From Candidatus Pseudobacter hemicellulosilyticus (GTDB taxonomy: Bacteria > Bacteroidota > Bacteroidia > Chitinophagales > Chitinophagaceae): a stretch of 64,000 nucleotides of DNA. A program made the position numbers and the translations under genes. Below are positions 42,046 through 52,069 of this stretch, piece after piece. The stretch is from NCBI GenBank assembly GCA_029202545.1, contig CP119311.1, forward strand, positions 744,001 through 808,000. The letters are read 5' to 3'. The number at the start of each line of letters is the position of its first letter. Position 1 is the first letter of the stretch. Under the pieces are notes generated by a model. That model ran no database searches and was not told the DNA's origin. It saw only the letters and a list, made by a program, of their open reading frames with translations.

Positions 42046-43629
42046 TTACTTCAAAGAAAACTTCATCGGCGGGATCACCCTGGGCTTACCATCGGGACCC
42101 TGTACAGTGATCTCTTCAATGAATACCTGGCTGCCGGGGCCGAGGCGCTGCAGCAGTTGCAGTGCCTGACCATTGAAACGGGGGCCGGTATTGGTGGCAT
42201 CGGCGTACAGCTGGATAGGTCCGCCTATAGCACCGATCTTAAAGCTCTGCACCTGGAAGGGCGCCTGGAAATCGGAATCTTCCAGTTTGGCAAGCACGGA
42301 GGCAATAGCCTTGAACTCTGCAGAAGAAATATTACCGCCTTTCTTGGCGCCTACAAAAGCAGCAGGATTGGGCAGGTATTTGATCCGCATGGCGAAGGGG
42401 AAGTTCTTACCATCAGCGTTCACGTTGATAGTAGTTTCACCGGGGCTTTTGGGCCTGGCCACATAGTTATCGCCGCCGGTACGCTCAATGGTACCGTTGC
42501 CAATGGATACTTTAACTTTTTCAGCGCCCACGCTACCACCGGAGATGGTGAGCGGGTTGTCCACGCCAATATACAATACGTTCATTTTCTGGAGGAACAC
42601 GGAAGCACCGGAAGGCGTACCTACAGTATACTTCACCACTTCATCTTTTTCAGCTACTGTGCCATCCGGTTTGGTGTAACGGATCTTGACAGCGATGGTT
42701 TTATCGCCGGCGCCGCTGGCAGTGATCTTGGAGATGGCCTTACCACCGGTCAGCGGGATCAATTGGCCGTTGATAAAGATATCCGGTTTGGCGGCAGCGC
42801 TGAAGGCGCCTACACCGGCCGTGATCTGGATCTCTTCACCAGGCATGGCGTAAGAACGGCTGGCCTGGGCAATGGCTTCAAATTCGTCATATACTACCTG
42901 TACAGCGCCGATCTGCTGGTGGCAGTAATCCACGATCTGGGACTCAGAGTTCCGCACGTCATTCTGCAGTTTGCTGAGAATGGTCATAGCGGCAATGGCC
43001 GGGGTCATGTGGAAATTACTCAGGGTCCACCCTTCGCCATTGTTCTCATACTTATTACCCGTTGTGGATTTGGGAACTGTAAGATCGATGGGCAGGTTCT
43101 TGTTAAAAGTGGCAATAGCGCTGGTCAGTGTTTTCTGCAGTTCCGGGTTACCGGCAAACTGAGCAGGGTCCAGCACACTGATAATATCTTTTCTGAAGCT
43201 GGTCAGCTGCGAATAAAGGGTATCTCCCTTTTTTTCCTTCTCAAACAGCCTGGTAGCGGCATTGAGTTCTTCAGCATTCATCTTCTTTACGCCTTCTCCC
43301 TCTTCGTGGGTTCCGGCAGCTTCAACAAGCTGCTTTTTGAGGGACTCAATGGAAGCGAACATATCGTCGGCCAGCTTTTTGGCCTGCATTGCTTTGGGCG
43401 CCCAGATCTCGGCCTTGGCCTTGGTCTGAGGTTCATTCAGCTTGGATGCAAAAGATTTATAGGTATCCTCATTCTTGCCTTCAATGATGGCATTGGAAGT
43501 AGTAATACTGGTATTAACCGTTTCGAAGGCATTGATCACCTCTGCTGATACGTTGAGCGCCAACATTGCTGTCAGCACCAGGTACATCATATTGATCATC
43601 TTCTGCCTGGGCTCTTTAGGTAAAGCCAT
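42046..43629 (-). CDS. gldM: Type IX secretion motor-arm protein GldM (PorM)
   Basis: A 527-residue inner-membrane protein with one N-terminal helix (about 11-29, MINMMYLVLTAMLALNVSAEV) and a long periplasmic region of four domains. It begins with a helical bundle and ends in beta domains (VGTPSGASVFLQKMNVLYIGVDNPLTISGG). With GldL it forms the proton-driven rotary motor that powers secretion and gliding. It is the third gene of the gld operon, 72 nt after gldL. Length is standard. Confidence 0.95.
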   Translation of the reverse strand: MALPKEPRQKMINMMYLVLTAMLALNVSAEVINAFETVNTSITTSNAIIEGKNEDTYKSFASKLNEPQTKAKAEIWAPKAMQAKKLADDMFASIESLKKQLVEAAGTHEEGEGVKKMNAEELNAATRLFEKEKKGDTLYSQLTSFRKDIISVLDPAQFAGNPELQKTLTSAIATFNKNLPIDLTVPKSTTGNKYENNGEGWTLSNFHMTPAIAAMTILSKLQNDVRNSESQIVDYCHQQIGAVQVVYDEFEAIAQASRSYAMPGEEIQITAGVGAFSAAAKPDIFINGQLIPLTGGKAISKITASGAGDKTIAVKIRYTKPDGTVAEKDEVVKYTVGTPSGASVFLQKMNVLYIGVDNPLTISGGSVGAEKVKVSIGNGTIERTGGDNYVARPKSPGETTINVNADGKNFPFAMRIKYLPNPAAFVGAKKGGNISSAEFKAIASVLAKLEDSDFQAPFQVQSFKIGAIGGPIQLYADATNTGPRFNGQALQLLQRLGPGSQVFIEEITVQGPDGKPRVIPPMKFSLK

Positions 43630-43701
43630 GGAGGTTAGGTTTTTCTGTTAAACTGTTTGGTTGACTAATGATGGGTACAGGATTACTGGAGCTGTCCCGG
43701 T

Positions 43702-44475
43702 TTAGCGGCCCTGCATGGCGTTAAGCATGTTACCGTAAACAGTGTTCAGGCTGCTCAGGTTACCAGCCAGTTTGGCGATCTGCTCATGTGCTTTCTTGGC
43801 ATCATCAACACTGCCCTGCATGGTCTGGGAAGCCTGTACCAGGTTACCATAGAAGCTGTTCATTGCTTTCAGGTGGTTATTGGTATCCTGTAATTCCAGT
43901 TCATAGATCGCGTTCAGCGAACCGAGGTTCTTAGTCAACACCTGAACCTGCTCATGGAATTGTTTGGTGCTGTCAGCAGCGGAATTGAAATGGCCAATGG
44001 TAGTGGCGGCGCCAGTGTAAGCATTCTTCATAGTCTCCAGGGCCTGTGTGGCTTCCTTGGTCTTGGCAGAATACTCGCTGGTGGATTTTACCACATCAGA
44101 TACATCGGCAATATTATTAACGGAAGCGCCCAGTTTCCTGAACCCGTCGCTCAGACCTTTCAGGTTAGCAGGGGTGATATCAGCTTCCTGGAGCATTTTG
44201 TCCATTTCTTTCAGGGCGGGGTTACCGGAAGGACCGCCAGCATTACCAGCCAGTTTCGGCAGGGCTTCAGCAATAGCGTGCATTTCGGAACCGGGAGGCG
44301 GCAGGAATGCATACACTACAAAAATGACGGCTTCTGTGATCAGACCTGCTGTCAGGAAGAAGTCAGCCATGGATTTGTGTGTGATCTTCTGCCAGGCACC
44401 GAAGATTACGATAGCGGCGCCCATACATACTATAATGTTTACAATACGTTCTGTTGATTTAGAAACTCCAGCCAT
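43702..44475 (-). CDS. gldL: Type IX secretion motor stator protein GldL (PorL)
   Basis: A 257-residue inner-membrane protein with two transmembrane helices (about 11-28 and 37-57; a Glu, E48, lies in the second, as expected for proton use) and a cytoplasmic, largely helical region (about 60-257). The Ala/Asn/Thr-rich helices, with conserved SDVVKSTSEYSAKTKEAT, are typical. Partner of GldM. It lies 130 bp after gldK in the same orientation. Confidence 0.93.
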   Translation of the reverse strand: MAGVSKSTERIVNIIVCMGAAIVIFGAWQKITHKSMADFFLTAGLITEAVIFVVYAFLPPPGSEMHAIAEALPKLAGNAGGPSGNPALKEMDKMLQEADITPANLKGLSDGFRKLGASVNNIADVSDVVKSTSEYSAKTKEATQALETMKNAYTGAATTIGHFNSAADSTKQFHEQVQVLTKNLGSLNAIYELELQDTNNHLKAMNSFYGNLVQASQTMQGSVDDAKKAHEQIAKLAGNLSSLNTVYGNMLNAMQGR

Positions 44476-44605
44476 AGTTGTTAATTTAAAAGGTTTTGAA
44501 ACGGATTTTCAGGGTTAGGGAATACAGATCTATTTTGATTCTTGTAAAAGATCAAGCACTCAATAACGGCGGTTCAGCAGTCAAAATTTTACGCTTGGCA
44601 GAATT

Positions 44606-45895
44606 TTAACGTTTGCTCTGCGTAGCAGGTAAGTCAATTACGCAACGGAAGCCAATATAAGCCTTGGCAGTATCCATGTACTCGTAATTGCGTGTACTGG
44701 TTTGCAGGTAGTGGCCAACATCTTTCCAGCTGCCACCACGGATCACCTTGCGTTTCATGCGGGGCGGATCTGAAGCCTGGGTATTGTGGCGAATATCAGG
44801 GTTCATGTCGTGCTGGAAGTTATAAGCTCCTTCGTAGAACAGGGAGGATGTCCACTCAGATACGTTACCTGCCATGCAATACAGACCAAAATCATTGGGC
44901 CAGTAGGCATCGGCGCGGGCAGTATAGAAAGCTCCATCCTCGGGATAGTTACCACGACCGGGTTTGAAGTTGGCCAGTAAGCAGCCTTTCTTATTCCTCA
45001 GGTAATAGTTACCCCAGGGGTACATGGATTGTGAACGGCCGCCGCGCGCTGCGTATTCCCATTCAGCTTCTGTAGGCAGGCGGAAGTCGGATTCGTTGGG
45101 TTTCTTTTGCTTATCCAGGTAGGTATTAAGAATATGTGTTCTCCATTCGCAGAAGGCGGTGGCCTGGTTCCAGTTCACACCTACTACAGGGTAGTTGCCA
45201 TATGCGGGGTGGGAGAAATAACGTTTGGTCATGGGCTCGTTATACGAGTAGGCGAAGTCACGGATCCAGATCAGGGTATCCGGGTAGATCTTCACATCAC
45301 TTTTGCGGATGAACTGTGAACGGGGTTTGTCAATGTTGATCCTTTTAGCAGCTTCAGGCAGGTCAAACACCTCGGAATGGTAAACGATCTTATTGGGATC
45401 GATCTCTTTTTTACCAAAGACCCTGTTCTCGGGAGAAAGCATCATCTGGTCAATCTTCTCAATTGTAGCCTTATCACCCCATTTGATGGTTTTTGCTTTT
45501 GCCCAGTCGATCACGAAAACACCATCCTGGTCTTTTCCGTATTGCAGCAGAACAGCAGCCGTAGAGTCACGCACCCAGTTCACGAACTGGCGGTACTCGT
45601 TATTGGTGATCTCAGTAGCATCCATCCAGAAGCCATTGATAGATACCTGCTTGTTCCTTGCGCTATAACTGTAGTTAACGTCCTCGTCACTGGGCCCCAT
45701 GTGAAAAGTGCCAGGCGGTACATACAACATGCCATAGGGCTTGGTGAGGTTATACCTTGCTGCCGGGGCAACGCCATGCAGTTGGCCGTCGTTCGGCAGT
45801 CCTTTCGACTTGCCTCCTATTTTGCCGCAACCGACAGTGGCAATCAACATCACCAGCAGGGCGGTTAAAACGGATAGGTTTTTCATTTTCATCAT
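44606..45895 (-). CDS. gldK: Type IX secretion / gliding lipoprotein GldK (PorK)
   Basis: A 429-residue outer-membrane lipoprotein from ATG 45895 (MMKMKNLSV), with lipobox ATVGC at about 23 and a formylglycine-generating-enzyme-like (SUMF1) fold. That fold shows YVPPGTFHMGPSDED, GFWMDATEITNNEYRQFV, RLPTEAEWEYAARGG, FGLYCMAGNVSEWT and the terminal GGSWKDVGHYLQTSTRNY / IGFRCV. It forms the periplasmic ring with GldN. The 30 codons upstream of 45895 in the frame precede the TATTTTTG promoter element and were excluded. First gene of gldKLMN. Confidence 0.94.
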   Translation of the reverse strand: MMKMKNLSVLTALLVMLIATVGCGKIGGKSKGLPNDGQLHGVAPAARYNLTKPYGMLYVPPGTFHMGPSDEDVNYSYSARNKQVSINGFWMDATEITNNEYRQFVNWVRDSTAAVLLQYGKDQDGVFVIDWAKAKTIKWGDKATIEKIDQMMLSPENRVFGKKEIDPNKIVYHSEVFDLPEAAKRINIDKPRSQFIRKSDVKIYPDTLIWIRDFAYSYNEPMTKRYFSHPAYGNYPVVGVNWNQATAFCEWRTHILNTYLDKQKKPNESDFRLPTEAEWEYAARGGRSQSMYPWGNYYLRNKKGCLLANFKPGRGNYPEDGAFYTARADAYWPNDFGLYCMAGNVSEWTSSLFYEGAYNFQHDMNPDIRHNTQASDPPRMKRKVIRGGSWKDVGHYLQTSTRNYEYMDTAKAYIGFRCVIDLPATQSKR

Positions 45896-45911
45896 ATTAA
45901 AGGGTATTGGG

Positions 45912-45919
45912 CAAAAATA
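45912..45919 (-). promoter_or_regulatory. -7 promoter element of the gldKLMN operon
   Basis: TATTTTTG on the minus strand fits TAnnTTTG, 16 nt before the chosen gldK ATG. Confidence 0.5.
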
Positions 45920-46045
45920 ATGTTTTAGTTTTACCGACTTCATCGCAAGTTTGGAATTTATTGTAAAAAAACCGCAATACATCAATGGGCTTCATTTAAA
46001 ACGGTACCGAAGACCGGATTATTGTATCTGCAATAGAATTAAGTT

Positions 46046-48097
46046 TTACACAACACTCAGCATTTTCATTAGCGCAACTACTTCATTTACAGGTTTTTGG
46101 CAAGCATATTCCCGGCAAAGGAAAAGCTGTGCAGCATCGGTATAAGGTTTCCCGGCCAGCAATGGAAACCCATCGTTTTCACGGGCGGCTGCCTGCAGGA
46201 TCCGGAGAGGAAGGAACTGTGTTAAAAAATCTCTAAGAATCCTTGCAAAATTCCCGCCAACTATAGCAATCTCGGGGATTCCCCGGCTGAATCCCTGTAT
46301 CAGGGCGGCCCATACCCCAAATGAGGTAGGGTACCTGCCCGCCACCTGCTCCATAGCCTTGCACATCCGCAAAGCCCGCTCCCGCCAGGCCGGCGCATCA
46401 AACACCAATCCCAGGTAATACAGGTTATACGCCATCTGGGCATTGCCCGAAGGCACGGCTCCATCATATACTTCCTTCTTACGTACGATAATATCGGGCT
46501 GTCCGGTGGGGGTAAAGAAGAAAAATCCTGTTTCCGGCTCACTGAACCGGTCTTCCACCAGCCGCGTCAGCTCCCGGGCCAGCTCCAGGTAGGCCGTATT
46601 GGCCGTTATTTCCTGGAGATGGATCAGCGCCTCTATCAGGGCGGCATAATCATCCAGGAAGGCGGGATACCGGGCCTCCCCCGCCTTATAGGTATGGTGA
46701 AAATCCCCTTCGGCAGAACGGAATTTTGCCAGTAAAAAATCCATGTTGCGCACCGCCACCTGTTGATAATTATCAATGCCTGTAGCCGCATACGCCTTAC
46801 AGTAAGCGGTGGTCATCAGCGCATTCCAGCTCAGCAGCTGCTTATCGTCCAGCCCCGGCCGGATGCGGGTTTCACGATGCCGCAGTAATTTTTCCAGGCA
46901 GCTGTCCATCCGCTCACGCAGGGCGGCAACCGAAATACCCAGCTCCTTCGCCACTTCCTCAAATGAGCCATGTTGCCGCAGGATATTCCTGTGTTCCCAG
47001 TTACCCGCTTCCGTTACATCATAGAGCCGGCAGAAGGTCTCCGCCTCATTGCCCAGCAGGGCCGTCACTTCCTCCTTCTCCCAGACATAGAACTTCCCTT
47101 CCACCCCTTCGCTGTCCGCATCCAGGGCGGCGTAAAAGCCAGCTTCGGGCGATAGCAGCTCCCGCTCCACGAAGGCCAGGGACTGCTCAATGGTCTTCCG
47201 GTAATGCGGCCGCCCGGTAAGCGCATAGGCTTCCGCCAGTACGGATACCAGCAGGGCGTTGTCATACAGCATTTTTTCAAAGTGCGGGGCCAGCCATTCC
47301 GCATCCACGCTGTACCGCGAAAAGCCGCCACCGGCCTGGTCATAGATACCGCCGGCAATCATTTTATCCAGGCTGAGCTCCGCCTGTTGCAGGGCTTCCT
47401 CATTTTTAGTGTGGTAATAATAGTGCAGCAGGAACCGGATGGTGAAGGTCTGGGGAAATTTAGGCGCCCGGCCAAAGCCGCCTTCGGCTTTATCGGCCGA
47501 CTGCATAATATTGGTGAACATCCCGTCAGGCAGGGTTTGGGGAAAGGAAAGGTCCGTAATCCCGGCGGCCGCCTGCACGCCAAATCCATTGGATTGCACC
47601 AGGTGACTGGTCAGTTGCTCCGCCTGCGCCTCTATCTCGGTCCTTTTTTCGTGGAAAGCTTTGGAAATACTGGACAGCACATCCAGCCAGGAGGGGCGGT
47701 TATAGACCGGCTGCGGCGGGAAATAAGTGCCTCCATAAAAGGGTTTGCCCGCGGGCGTCAGGAAAACATTGAGGGGCCAGCCGCCGCTGCCCGTCATGGC
47801 CTGTACCGCGTCCATATAGATATGGTCCAGGTCCGGCCGCTCTTCCCGGTCAATCTTGATGTTCACGAAATGGGCGTTCATAAATTGTGCGGTGGCTTCA
47901 TCTTCAAAGCTTTCCCGCTCCATTACATGACACCAGTGGCAGGCTGCATAGCCAATGCTCACCAGGATGGGCTTGCTTTCTGTCCTTGCCCTTTCCAGCG
48001 CTTCCGGCCCCCAGGGATACCAGTCTACCGGATTATGGGCATGCTGGAGGAGGTACGGACTCGTTTCCTTTATCAGTCTGTTGGTATGTGCCGCCAT
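46046..48097 (-). CDS. DUF255/YyaL-type protein with N-terminal thioredoxin-like domain
   Basis: A 683-residue protein from ATG 48097 (MAAHTNRLIKETSPYLLQHA); 24 further upstream codons are unconserved. The N-terminal DUF255 thioredoxin-like domain (about 1-165) has the redox pair C53-H-W-C56 in AACHWCHVMERESF. The rest is an (alpha/alpha)6 barrel like that of glycan-processing enzymes (GGFGRAPKFPQ, GGIYDQAGGGFSRYSVDAEW, VPHFEKMLYDNA-like, FYAALDADSEG). Family members are cytoplasmic. The reaction is not established; thiol-redox or sugar-epimerase-like roles have been suggested. Confidence 0.9.
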   Translation of the reverse strand: MAAHTNRLIKETSPYLLQHAHNPVDWYPWGPEALERARTESKPILVSIGYAACHWCHVMERESFEDEATAQFMNAHFVNIKIDREERPDLDHIYMDAVQAMTGSGGWPLNVFLTPAGKPFYGGTYFPPQPVYNRPSWLDVLSSISKAFHEKRTEIEAQAEQLTSHLVQSNGFGVQAAAGITDLSFPQTLPDGMFTNIMQSADKAEGGFGRAPKFPQTFTIRFLLHYYYHTKNEEALQQAELSLDKMIAGGIYDQAGGGFSRYSVDAEWLAPHFEKMLYDNALLVSVLAEAYALTGRPHYRKTIEQSLAFVERELLSPEAGFYAALDADSEGVEGKFYVWEKEEVTALLGNEAETFCRLYDVTEAGNWEHRNILRQHGSFEEVAKELGISVAALRERMDSCLEKLLRHRETRIRPGLDDKQLLSWNALMTTAYCKAYAATGIDNYQQVAVRNMDFLLAKFRSAEGDFHHTYKAGEARYPAFLDDYAALIEALIHLQEITANTAYLELARELTRLVEDRFSEPETGFFFFTPTGQPDIIVRKKEVYDGAVPSGNAQMAYNLYYLGLVFDAPAWRERALRMCKAMEQVAGRYPTSFGVWAALIQGFSRGIPEIAIVGGNFARILRDFLTQFLPLRILQAAARENDGFPLLAGKPYTDAAQLFLCREYACQKPVNEVVALMKMLSVV

Positions 48098-48228
48098 AGT
48101 AGGATTGCTTTTAAAACTACTGATTAAAAGCATATGCCGGGCAGCAGGCATGAAAAAATTGAGCAGCACATCCGGATACTATCCGTGCTGCACTGCTCAG
48201 TCTATGGTTGGACAGCAGGAACTGCTGC

Positions 48229-49026
48229 CTATTTTTTCTTGAGAATGGTGGACAGGTACTGCTCCAGGGCCGCTACCATGGAAGGTGCGGAAGGTTGCGG
48301 CGCCTTGATGTCCAGGGTCAGACCGGCCTCTTCCACCGCACGCCCGGTATTGCTACCAAATGCGCCGATACGGGTACCGTTCTGCTGGAACTTGGGACAG
48401 TTATCAAACAGGCTCTTGACGCCGCTGGGCGTAAAGAAACAGATGATATCAAAGCTTTGCTGCCCCAACAGTTCACGCGCATCATTGCTGATGGTCTGGT
48501 ACATATAAGGCGTGGCAAATTCACAGCGGTTGTTCTTGAGCCAGTTCACGATCTCATTATCCTGCTGGTTCTCCGAAATGGGATACAGGAACTTCTCATT
48601 CTCCTTGTGCTTGTTGATCACGTCAAATACGCTCTTGTTGGTGCCATCAGCGCCATAGAACACTTTGCGTTTGCGGTAAAGGATGAATTTCTGAAGATAC
48701 AGCGCCACAGCTTCTGTAATACAGAAGTACTTGGTGTCCTGTGAAACACTGACCTTCATTTCCTCGCAGATGCGAAAGAAATGATCGATAGCATTACGAC
48801 TGGTGAAAATTACAGCTGTGTAGTTGCTGATCTCAATCTTCTGCTTGCGAAAGTCTTTGGCAGCAATTCCCTCAACCTTAATAAACGGATGAAATTCCAA
48901 TAAAACACTGTACTTCCTTGCCAATTCGAAATACGGCGATTTATCGGTCTCCGGTTTAGGTTGGGTAATCAGGATCTTCCTGATCGAACTGTCACTGGTT
49001 GCGTTTTTAACCCCGTTTTTTACCAT
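48229..49026 (-). CDS. hemD: Uroporphyrinogen-III synthase family protein
   Basis: A 265-residue protein from ATG 49026. The longer frame upstream runs 73 bp into the preceding gene and was rejected. It has the HemD two-lobe pattern: IRKILITQPKPETDKSPYFELARKY at the N-terminus, AVIFTSRNAIDHFF as the lobe hinge, FLYPISENQQDN, then IICFFTPSGVKSLF and GAFGSNTGRAVEEAGL. HemD closes the tetrapyrrole ring in haem and B12 synthesis. It follows the DUF4271 gene by 26 nt, an arrangement frequent in Bacteroidota. Confidence 0.88.
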   Translation of the reverse strand: MVKNGVKNATSDSSIRKILITQPKPETDKSPYFELARKYSVLLEFHPFIKVEGIAAKDFRKQKIEISNYTAVIFTSRNAIDHFFRICEEMKVSVSQDTKYFCITEAVALYLQKFILYRKRKVFYGADGTNKSVFDVINKHKENEKFLYPISENQQDNEIVNWLKNNRCEFATPYMYQTISNDARELLGQQSFDIICFFTPSGVKSLFDNCPKFQQNGTRIGAFGSNTGRAVEEAGLTLDIKAPQPSAPSMVAALEQYLSTILKKK

Positions 49027-49052
49027 ATCTGCTACGTATGGATTTTGCAAAA

Positions 49053-50165
49053 TTAATAACTTCTTTCCACAAAAATCAATAACACCTTGTAAATCAGCAA
49101 TAGGGGTGCTATTTCGAAGGCGCAAAGGTAGAGAAAAAAATGGAAACGACTGACTTTAATTTCATTCCGTATTGGCTTATAAGAGATTATACATCTGTAT
49201 CCCAGGAATATAGCCAGCATAATGAAGGCGAGGGTCACTATTACAGCATAAAACCCGGGGTACGGAAAAGCCAACATCACGAGAATGGGCAATAAAGCGA
49301 TGCCGATCATTTTATTCACGAGGAAGACGATAAAAATGTAGGTATCGGTTGCAGCCCTGACATTGAAGATCCAGCCCATGATCTTCAGCAGGAGGTATTT
49401 GCCCAGGTAAATGATCAGCAGGACGCCGCTGCAGGCGCCGGCCAGCAGCCAGAGATTGCCTTCCGGCGCCAGGTTGTAGTACCGGGCAATAAAGGCCAGG
49501 AAGAGTCCTCCCGCCAGGAAATACAGCAGGTTGAGCAGGATGCTGGCCACGGGCGTTTGCAGCATCTGGTCGCGGAGCTGTTGCTGCCGCATGGTGACCC
49601 TGAAGAACAGGGTCATGATATTGTCCACGTATTTGCTGAACAGTACTTTGATAAGCCCGAAAAAGAACACCAGTCCGGCCAGGAAATAGAACAGGGTGTC
49701 CTGGTCTTCCGGCTGCCGGATTTGCATGGGCATAATGATGGGTCGGCCAAAGAAATTGTAATAGGGATGTTCCCGTAATGCCGCCTGGAATTCCCGCGTG
49801 GCCTTGATCAGGGCCTGGCTGGCTACCCGCACCACGGGTGTGTCCACCAGTTGCCGGCTGCTGTCAGTGGCCAGGCTATCCCGCTGTTGCAGGAGGCTGT
49901 CGGCCCCGGGCTGCCCCGTACCCCTCAGCGTACTGTCAGTGACCGGCCTTGCCGGCGCCGTACGGGGAGGCGCAACCGGCTGCGTTCGTTGCCCGGTATC
50001 CCTTCTTACTGCAGGCGCCCGGCGGGGAGTATCCTGCACCGCGCTGACCGCCGGCCTGGCCGGGGCGGTATCCCTGTTACGATGTGTGGTATCCGCCCCC
50101 GCCTGTGCAAGGACCAGCCCATGTATAAAAAGTAAACAGCAAAAGAGGGAAAGGATCTTTTTCAC
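49053..50165 (-). CDS. DUF4271 membrane protein
   Basis: A 370-residue protein from GTG 50165 (giving KKILSLFCCLLFIHGLVLAQ, a good signal peptide). Another GTG 15 codons upstream is possible. A disordered Pro/Arg/Thr-rich segment (about 20-110, with several repeats of the type APxR, RDT) precedes the DUF4271 domain (about 130-365) with five to six transmembrane helices (TLFYFLAGLVFFFGLIKVLF, VASILLNLLYFLAGGLFLAF). Function is unknown in the family. It is co-transcribed with hemD downstream. Confidence 0.8.
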   Translation of the reverse strand: MKKILSLFCCLLFIHGLVLAQAGADTTHRNRDTAPARPAVSAVQDTPRRAPAVRRDTGQRTQPVAPPRTAPARPVTDSTLRGTGQPGADSLLQQRDSLATDSSRQLVDTPVVRVASQALIKATREFQAALREHPYYNFFGRPIIMPMQIRQPEDQDTLFYFLAGLVFFFGLIKVLFSKYVDNIMTLFFRVTMRQQQLRDQMLQTPVASILLNLLYFLAGGLFLAFIARYYNLAPEGNLWLLAGACSGVLLIIYLGKYLLLKIMGWIFNVRAATDTYIFIVFLVNKMIGIALLPILVMLAFPYPGFYAVIVTLAFIMLAIFLGYRCIISYKPIRNEIKVSRFHFFLYLCAFEIAPLLLIYKVLLIFVERSY

Positions 50166-50220
50166 AATGTTTATTGTCAGTTGGATGTACAGCTGCTTCC
50201 GGATCAGCACTACTCGGGCA

Positions 50221-50228
50221 CAAAAATA
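50221..50228 (-). promoter_or_regulatory. -7 promoter element of the DUF4271-hemD pair
   Basis: TATTTTTG on the minus strand fits TAnnTTTG, in the 80-bp gap between the end of the BamA-like gene and the DUF4271 start. Confidence 0.45.
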
Positions 50229-50245
50229 GACAGAAAATCGACTTG

Positions 50246-52027
50246 CTAAAAGTAATTCACGTACCCCAGGTGGATCTTGGACTGCCGGAGATTGAATTTG
50301 GCATCATCTCTTTTACCCGCTGCATAGGATATATTGAAGATGCCCGCTTTGGTTTCAAAAGCCATCCCGATACCCGCTCCCAGGTAGGTATTGCTGAGCC
50401 GCACGGCGCCTGAAGAAGACTTCGCCCAGCCAAAATCCGTGAAAGCAAACAGAAAGGAGTTCATCCCCAGCAGGTACCGGTATTCCGCCGTGCCCACCGC
50501 ATATTGTGACGCATAGATACTTTCTTCATCAAACCCACGCAGCAGCTTATAACCACCTATCTGAAACAATTCATTCCGGAAAATATTCGGGCTCTCAAAC
50601 CAGCCGCCATTCACGCCCAGCTTCAGCGTGGATACCCGTGTGAGCTGGAAATAATGTGCCGCCACCAGTTTAACCCGGAACTGGTAGGAACGCAGTTCCA
50701 GTGTATCATAGAGGCTGTTGAAGTCAAATGCAGGATCTCCGGCATCCACCAGCTTGACGATCACGTTGTTTTTCTTGATATTCCTGGTGCCGGCAGCAGC
50801 GCTGATCAGCAGTTCATTGCCCTTACGCGGATTGAAGCGGTAATCCGTGTTGGCCCACTCATAGTTGACGCCCAGGTTCACAGCCCGCACATCTGCTTCT
50901 GCCGGCAGGGCCCGCTGGCTCTTGACCGTCACCGTATCTACCGTAAGCAGGTTAGACTGGGTATTCTGAATGAACACACTGCCTGTTTTGTTGGCGCTCA
51001 CCGCATATTGCACACCCAGCAGCAGGCCGATATTGACAAAGGAGGAATCTTTTTTGAACAGGTCAAAACTGGCGTTCACACCAAAGGGCGAGTTAAAGAG
51101 GTAAGGCTGCTGAAAGGCCAGGTTAAGGCGGGGCGATTTTACCTGTATCTGCTGCCAGTTGAGACCAATGCTTTCCCCGTTGCCCAGTGAATTCTTCAAT
51201 TGCACATTGGCTTCACCGGTCACCTGCAGCTTGCTGGAGCCGGTTTGTGTATTATCTGGTAAGAACCCAACCAGCACATTCACCTGGCTGCTGCGTTTGG
51301 GCGCCAGGTATAGGTTCAGGACCGATCCGGTGCCCAGCAGGGTGAGGTCCCAGGGTTTCTGTTCCTGCACATAGGGCAGTTCCTGCAATCGCCGGCTCAC
51401 CCCCTGCAGTATATCCTTGCGGAAGATGCTGCCATTGGGAATGCCCAGGTAATGCTGCAGGAAATTGGAAGACAGACTGGCGCTGCCCTGGTTGCGGATA
51501 CTGTCTATCCGGTACAGGGGACCTTTGTCCAGCATCAGCAGGGCATAGAGGGAATCCTGCTGCAGCACAATACTGTCCAGCCGGAGCCTGGCAAACGGAT
51601 AACCGTTGTTCTCCAGGTAGTCCAGTATCTTTTCCTGCAACTGCCGGGTTTGCTCCAGGTCCAGCTCCTGCTGACTGCCGGCAACCCGTCGCCAGCCAAC
51701 GGCATCGAGGATCTTTTTATCTATGGAATCAGTATTGAGGTAGGCGTACCGGAATGGTTCGCCCAAAAAAAGATTTACGGTAGCGCCCAGGGAATCGTAG
51801 CGGGCGCTGTCAACGGAAGCGGCATGAAAGCCTTTGGCACGGAGCAGGGCGGGCAGTTGCTGTACATAGGTGGAGCAGGCCGTCCTATTCCTGAAAGAGC
51901 TGGTGAGCTTCAGGCTGGCAATAGTGGCGGAATCCCTGTCTACCGGCGTCACCTTTAGCAGGTACTGCGCCGGTACAGCGAAAGGAACCATCAACAACAG
52001 CCAGAAAAGTATATGCTTTGCCACCAC
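50246..52027 (-). CDS. BamA/TamA-like Omp85-family outer-membrane protein
   Basis: A 593-residue outer-membrane protein with a signal peptide (LFWLLLMVPFAVPAQ). POTRA-like repeats (about 70-240, with LEQTRQLQEKILDYLENNGYPFARLRLDS and LQGVSRRLQELPYVQE) precede a 16-strand-type barrel. The barrel contains the Omp85 signature RNELFQIGGYKLLRGFDEESIYAS (the family's VRGY-like region) and a terminal strand ending in Phe. The family inserts or exports proteins at the outer membrane. It is shorter than canonical BamA (two to three POTRA units only), so it is a paralogue rather than the essential assembly factor. Confidence 0.82.
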   Translation of the reverse strand: MVAKHILFWLLLMVPFAVPAQYLLKVTPVDRDSATIASLKLTSSFRNRTACSTYVQQLPALLRAKGFHAASVDSARYDSLGATVNLFLGEPFRYAYLNTDSIDKKILDAVGWRRVAGSQQELDLEQTRQLQEKILDYLENNGYPFARLRLDSIVLQQDSLYALLMLDKGPLYRIDSIRNQGSASLSSNFLQHYLGIPNGSIFRKDILQGVSRRLQELPYVQEQKPWDLTLLGTGSVLNLYLAPKRSSQVNVLVGFLPDNTQTGSSKLQVTGEANVQLKNSLGNGESIGLNWQQIQVKSPRLNLAFQQPYLFNSPFGVNASFDLFKKDSSFVNIGLLLGVQYAVSANKTGSVFIQNTQSNLLTVDTVTVKSQRALPAEADVRAVNLGVNYEWANTDYRFNPRKGNELLISAAAGTRNIKKNNVIVKLVDAGDPAFDFNSLYDTLELRSYQFRVKLVAAHYFQLTRVSTLKLGVNGGWFESPNIFRNELFQIGGYKLLRGFDEESIYASQYAVGTAEYRYLLGMNSFLFAFTDFGWAKSSSGAVRLSNTYLGAGIGMAFETKAGIFNISYAAGKRDDAKFNLRQSKIHLGYVNYF

Positions 52028-52069
52028 CAGTTACACATTGTTTAGTCCGGCCCTGTGGGCCCATTCACG

